This document shows, one piece after another, positions 60,651 to 64,000 of a DNA stretch of 64,000 nucleotides. The notes beneath the pieces are model-generated. The model was given only the letters and a program-made list of their open reading frames with translations. It had not been told where the DNA came from and did not search any database. Origin of the DNA: Sialis fuliginosa (lineage: Eukaryota > Arthropoda > Insecta > Megaloptera > Sialidae); contig OY540819.1 of the NCBI GenBank assembly GCA_961205875.1, forward strand, positions 7,442,501-7,506,500, given 5' to 3'. Position 1 is the first letter of the stretch. Every line of letters begins with the position of its first letter. The position numbers and the translations under genes were made by a program.

Positions 60651-62988
60651 TTCAACGCATTAAAACTAATTTAGCATCTCTATCGCACTAATACTATTCA
60701 ATGCATATGTGATCAAACTATCTCATTCTTACGTACTTTTGTAAAGAAATTTGTCTCATTTTATTGATAGTTTTTACTGTATTTTCCTTTAACATATAAT
60801 AAAACTATTTCATATCTTTGTTATACGAATAGCGGTGAATTTATTCAATGAATCCTTGACGATGGCGCTTGTGCATCTTTATTTATTGCATTGAGTATAA
60901 TTGAGATGTCTTTGTTATGTAGATTATATTTGATTTATGTAGATTTTACGTGCTTTTTTCAAACATATGATGAATAAATCTGATATAATTTCAGTCTATC
61001 TGATTTGTTTAATGTGACTGCAACTGGTTTTAGCGAGTTTTAAAGAATTCTTTGCATTGAAAATCATTTGTGAAAATTATGTGTTATATAAAAAGTCAAA
61101 ACAATATATTTTTGAGTTCTTATATTAAACAAATATTATTGAAGAAAGAAAAATAATAAATTATGGGAAAACATTTTTCCTATTTTTTTAGTAGTATCGT
61201 AAAATGTTGCCATTGAATATAAAATATATTTATGTCTTTGCTAAATTGGCTTTTAAGATAAATCTCTTCGTAGAAATAACATTCGGCTCTATCATAAATA
61301 TGCTCCCCACCAATGATATAGTTTTTTATTTCAATTTAAAATAAACTTTAATAATTAAAAGATTAATGGAATTCATCAATGTTTCGACACATCTTGCAGT
61401 GATATGTATATGATATACCAAGAAACTAGGAATCATTAACTATAATCTTGTTAAGCAATTTTTAAATTACGGTCAAAACCATGAATTTAAGAACCCTAAT
61501 AAAGCATAAAAATAAAGATTATAACGTATATATAAAGGTTTATACGAAAAATGTACGATATTAGAGAATATGTATGACTCACTGGAGAAAACGCTCCATT
61601 AAAATCCTAGATATAAAGTCGCAAAAAGAACTAAAAGGGTTAGAGTTTTGTAACAAGCTTGTGTGAAAACTTTATACGGTAACATTATCATACGAGTTAT
61701 ATAATTATAATAATTAATTACTTTTATATTTAAAATTAAATTCAATTTTTTTGTAGTCAATATTACAGGTAAAGAGAAGTAATCTTAAATTCTAATTTCG
61801 ATAGCATATTATTTGTATAATTTTGTTATTTAAAAGTTATTTTTTTCTCTCTAAAATGAAATGTCTAATGAATATTGTACCATATATAAAATTCCGTTAT
61901 ATTTTATTCTTCAAAATTCTTCTACAAGATATTTATCCCGATTATTTGTTTGCAGAGCTCAAAAATCCATTAATACATACTTTTTTCATTAAATGCACTT
62001 AATTTCTGGATTTACGACAATTCTTTAGAAATGTAGGTAAATGCTTTAGAAGAAATTCAAAATTTTGCTGCAAAGCAAACATTTAAAAAAATGTTGATAT
62101 AAAGCACGCCACAGTATTCTTATTATTATTATATATAGATAAGATTAACGGGGACACAAGATGGAAAGGGGAATTTGCTAATGGGCCGATCATAGCATAT
62201 AACAAACAATGTGGCTATAATTTTTATCATACTTAAAATTTATTCCTGTTAAAAACCTTCGTTAATTTTACTATAGTAAAATTTTATTAGATTGTGTATT
62301 TGTCTGCCCAACTTGTGGTATTAGTTGTGCAGGTATTAGTTGATGCATGGATGTAGAAATCTAGTAAAAACCACATAAGTTAAGCTCTTTGTACTATCAG
62401 ACCCATTACAATTTACTTATTTTTAACTACACATTAAAAACTAAATTAAACATAGAAAGGTAATGTGACTTGGGCATTTTATTTTATATTACTTCGTGTG
62501 TAAAAGTTGATATAATTAACGTTTCATATATATTAATGATAATCTTCTATTAAGGATGTTTTAAGAATAGCCTGTCGAACTATAAAAATTGATCGACAAA
62601 GTTATTTCAAGTAAAAAAGTTTATCTAAACAAGTATCTGGAAATTCTTCGTGAGGGTGCTACAACCCTTCCAAAAATAGTTTGTTTTTTCATTATCTTAA
62701 GCACACAATTACAAAATTTTGTTCGTGGTTTAATAATATAATAATAATTTATGCCAGAAGTGTAATAGACTAGAATAACCCGAACATAATTTTGAATCTA
62801 TGATGAATGGTATACACAAAAAACTGATTTGTTCAGAGAGTCAAATTGATACAATTTCCTGAACCGATTTGACTTCGGTTGTTTTAATATTACCTCCTTT
62901 TTCAAATATGATCATTCAAGTTGACGAATATAATAATAATAAAAAAAATACCTATTATGTTTTGATCGTTATTTTTTTAGGTTTATAT
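60651..62988. other. AT-rich non-coding stretch
   Basis: No gene or clear repeat. The first 300 bases still contain words resembling the tandem unit (TTTGTCTCATTTTATTG) and may be its decayed edge. Confidence 0.45.
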
Positions 62989-63210
62989 CCGGTATTACAG
63001 CCTAACTAATAAAATTTGCTAGCTTGCAAACAATTTCAAACGAAGTATCAACTTATTCCTCTTAGTTAGTTAATATACTTTACCTACCTTTGTTTTTACT
63101 AACTATGCATTTAACTATCTCTCAAAAACTCAAAGATAACTGTCATATATGTTTGATACTCCAAATGTTTGCAAGCTTGCAAATATTTTTAAGCTAGAGT
63201 GTAATACCGG
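62989..63210. mobile_element. AGCTAGC-rich MITE, copy 2, inverted orientation
   Basis: 222 bp from CCGGTATTACAG to GTAATACCGG. Internal TTTGCTAGCTTGCAAAC and GTTTGCAAGCTTGCAAAT arms match the TTTGCTAGCTAGCAAGC arms at 2408-2680, and the centre matches that copy on the reverse strand (AGTTTTTGAGAGATA versus AGTTTTTGACAGATA). The two copies thus confirm a family and its CCGGTATTAY terminus. Confidence 0.75.
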
Positions 63211-64000
63211 ACATTAGTTTCTTAAATCAATTACTGTCGTACCAAAACTAGCAAATCGGCGAAAAGAGAGAACTGACTCGTTTTGGCAACATCTTAATAA
63301 ATCGATTTAAATTCACTTGTACTCTAAATAATCCTAATCACTTTGCAATGTCCTGGAAATCCCAGAACACTTCACACGATTTCTAAATAAACAAAATACA
63401 ATCAAGAACATCGCCAACTCTGCACAATACTGTTTTGTAATTCACATACAGTCGTGGATTGTTTTCTTTAGTCGGAATATTTAAAACTTGTGCACAGGTT
63501 TAAAACTTTTGTAATAATAACAAAGATAGACGTATTGCATCAATCAATGACATTTATATTTTTATGATAATTAATGTTCCAAGTTAAACGTCCGCGGAAC
63601 AGATGTAGAGGACGTTTTTAGGTTTCCGGAATTAATATGTTTCCGGTTATGGTAGCGTATGTATTGCACAATATTGTTGATAAATTATACCTATGTACAT
63701 TGTATTTGATATTGATGCGGTTTATAAATTTAATTATATAATAGAAATATGTGTTCTGTGTTTCATAACAATGAAGAAATTAATAATAAATAATTCGGGC
63801 AAGACATACACGAGTGTATGCCATAAGGGTTCCGAAGTACGTACTACGTGAAATGTTTGGAACCACTTACAGGTGCATTTTTAAGTTAAAGTTAAAATAT
63901 AAAAAAGTGTCAAGTTCTACTAATTGAGATCTATATTTTGACATACCACATGCCTAGATATCAAAATAAAAAATTCTATGACAACCCTCCCTATAATTCC
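63211..64000. other. AT-rich non-coding stretch with short hairpin
   Basis: No gene. CATACACGAGTGTATG at 63806-63821 is a short perfect hairpin (7-bp arms), within a slightly GC-richer patch that also holds GTACGTAC. Nothing else recognised. Confidence 0.45.

Noticed and set aside
60200..60663. Two plus-strand frames of 77 and 65 codons as a Ser/His/Cys-rich gene
   Set aside because: Explained by the decayed 77-78 bp tandem repeat, whose period near a multiple of three keeps the frame open.
1..64000. CRISPR array, operons, bacterial promoters or ribosome binding sites
   Set aside because: No regularly spaced identical repeats, no gene packing and no consistent start-site signals; the sequence has eukaryotic repeat content and splice-like motifs.

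Overview
This is a very AT-rich window (roughly 70-75% A+T by eye) with no bacterial-style gene packing, no operon, and no rRNA, tRNA or CRISPR array that I can support. It looks like non-coding nuclear DNA (intergenic or very long intron) of an arthropod, most likely an insect. The basis is many short non-autonomous DNA transposons of hAT and Tc1/mariner style, decayed repeat tails of kinds common in insect genomes, a relic of an insect HTH (DUF4817-like) transposon ORF, and GT/AG splice-like signals. Almost every open frame of 60-100 codons here is a chance AT-rich frame or lies inside a repeat, so only a few stretches are annotated as coding-derived.

Coding or gene-linked signals are sparse. 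(1) 31374-31460 (minus) is a candidate first coding exon of 29 codons, with an in-frame stop just before the ATG and a GTAAGT donor. (2) 58120-58405 is an isolated GC- and CpG-rich island with an AG|GTGAGT donor on the plus strand at 58140/58141, the best promoter/5' exon candidate. (3) 20483-20782 (minus) is a 100-codon relic frame broken only by two TGA codons. (4) 30258-30503 (plus) is a decayed HTH transposon-type ORF. (5) 4994-5176 and 26899-27050 are weak exon-like patches.

The rest is a mosaic of mobile-element remains. Elements with recognisable ends: a fold-back hAT-like element with a perfect 8-bp target duplication (6041-6652) and a truncated second copy (21336-21793); a 794-bp element packed with GTGTT/AACAC motifs (7241-8034); three copies of a TATAAGG-ended family (932-1440, 21844-22227, 40950-41491); a hAT element between two 71-bp direct repeats (10948-11585); further hAT-type elements at 23468-24252, 28815-28982 and 38249-38667; a hAT element with a perfect 8-bp duplication nested in an older element (45954-47142); a long-inverted-repeat element with 350-bp arms (44206-45051); two copies each of an AGCTAGC-rich MITE (2408-2680, 62989-63210) and of a GGGGTTACATC-ended element (32568-33220, 54235-55067); and several small hairpin MITEs.

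The most interesting structure is a 246-bp insertion at 53297-53542 flanked by a 13-bp target duplication. It carries a near-perfect 94-bp inverted repeat in which each strand encodes a hammerhead-ribozyme-like sequence (CTGATGA, stem II, GAAA, short stem III, GTC). A second, diverged hammerhead-like family lies inside both copies of the GGGGTTACATC element. Hammerhead motifs are known from Penelope-like retroelements and retrozymes; activity here is untested. All coordinates and alignments were made by eye and may be off by a few bases.
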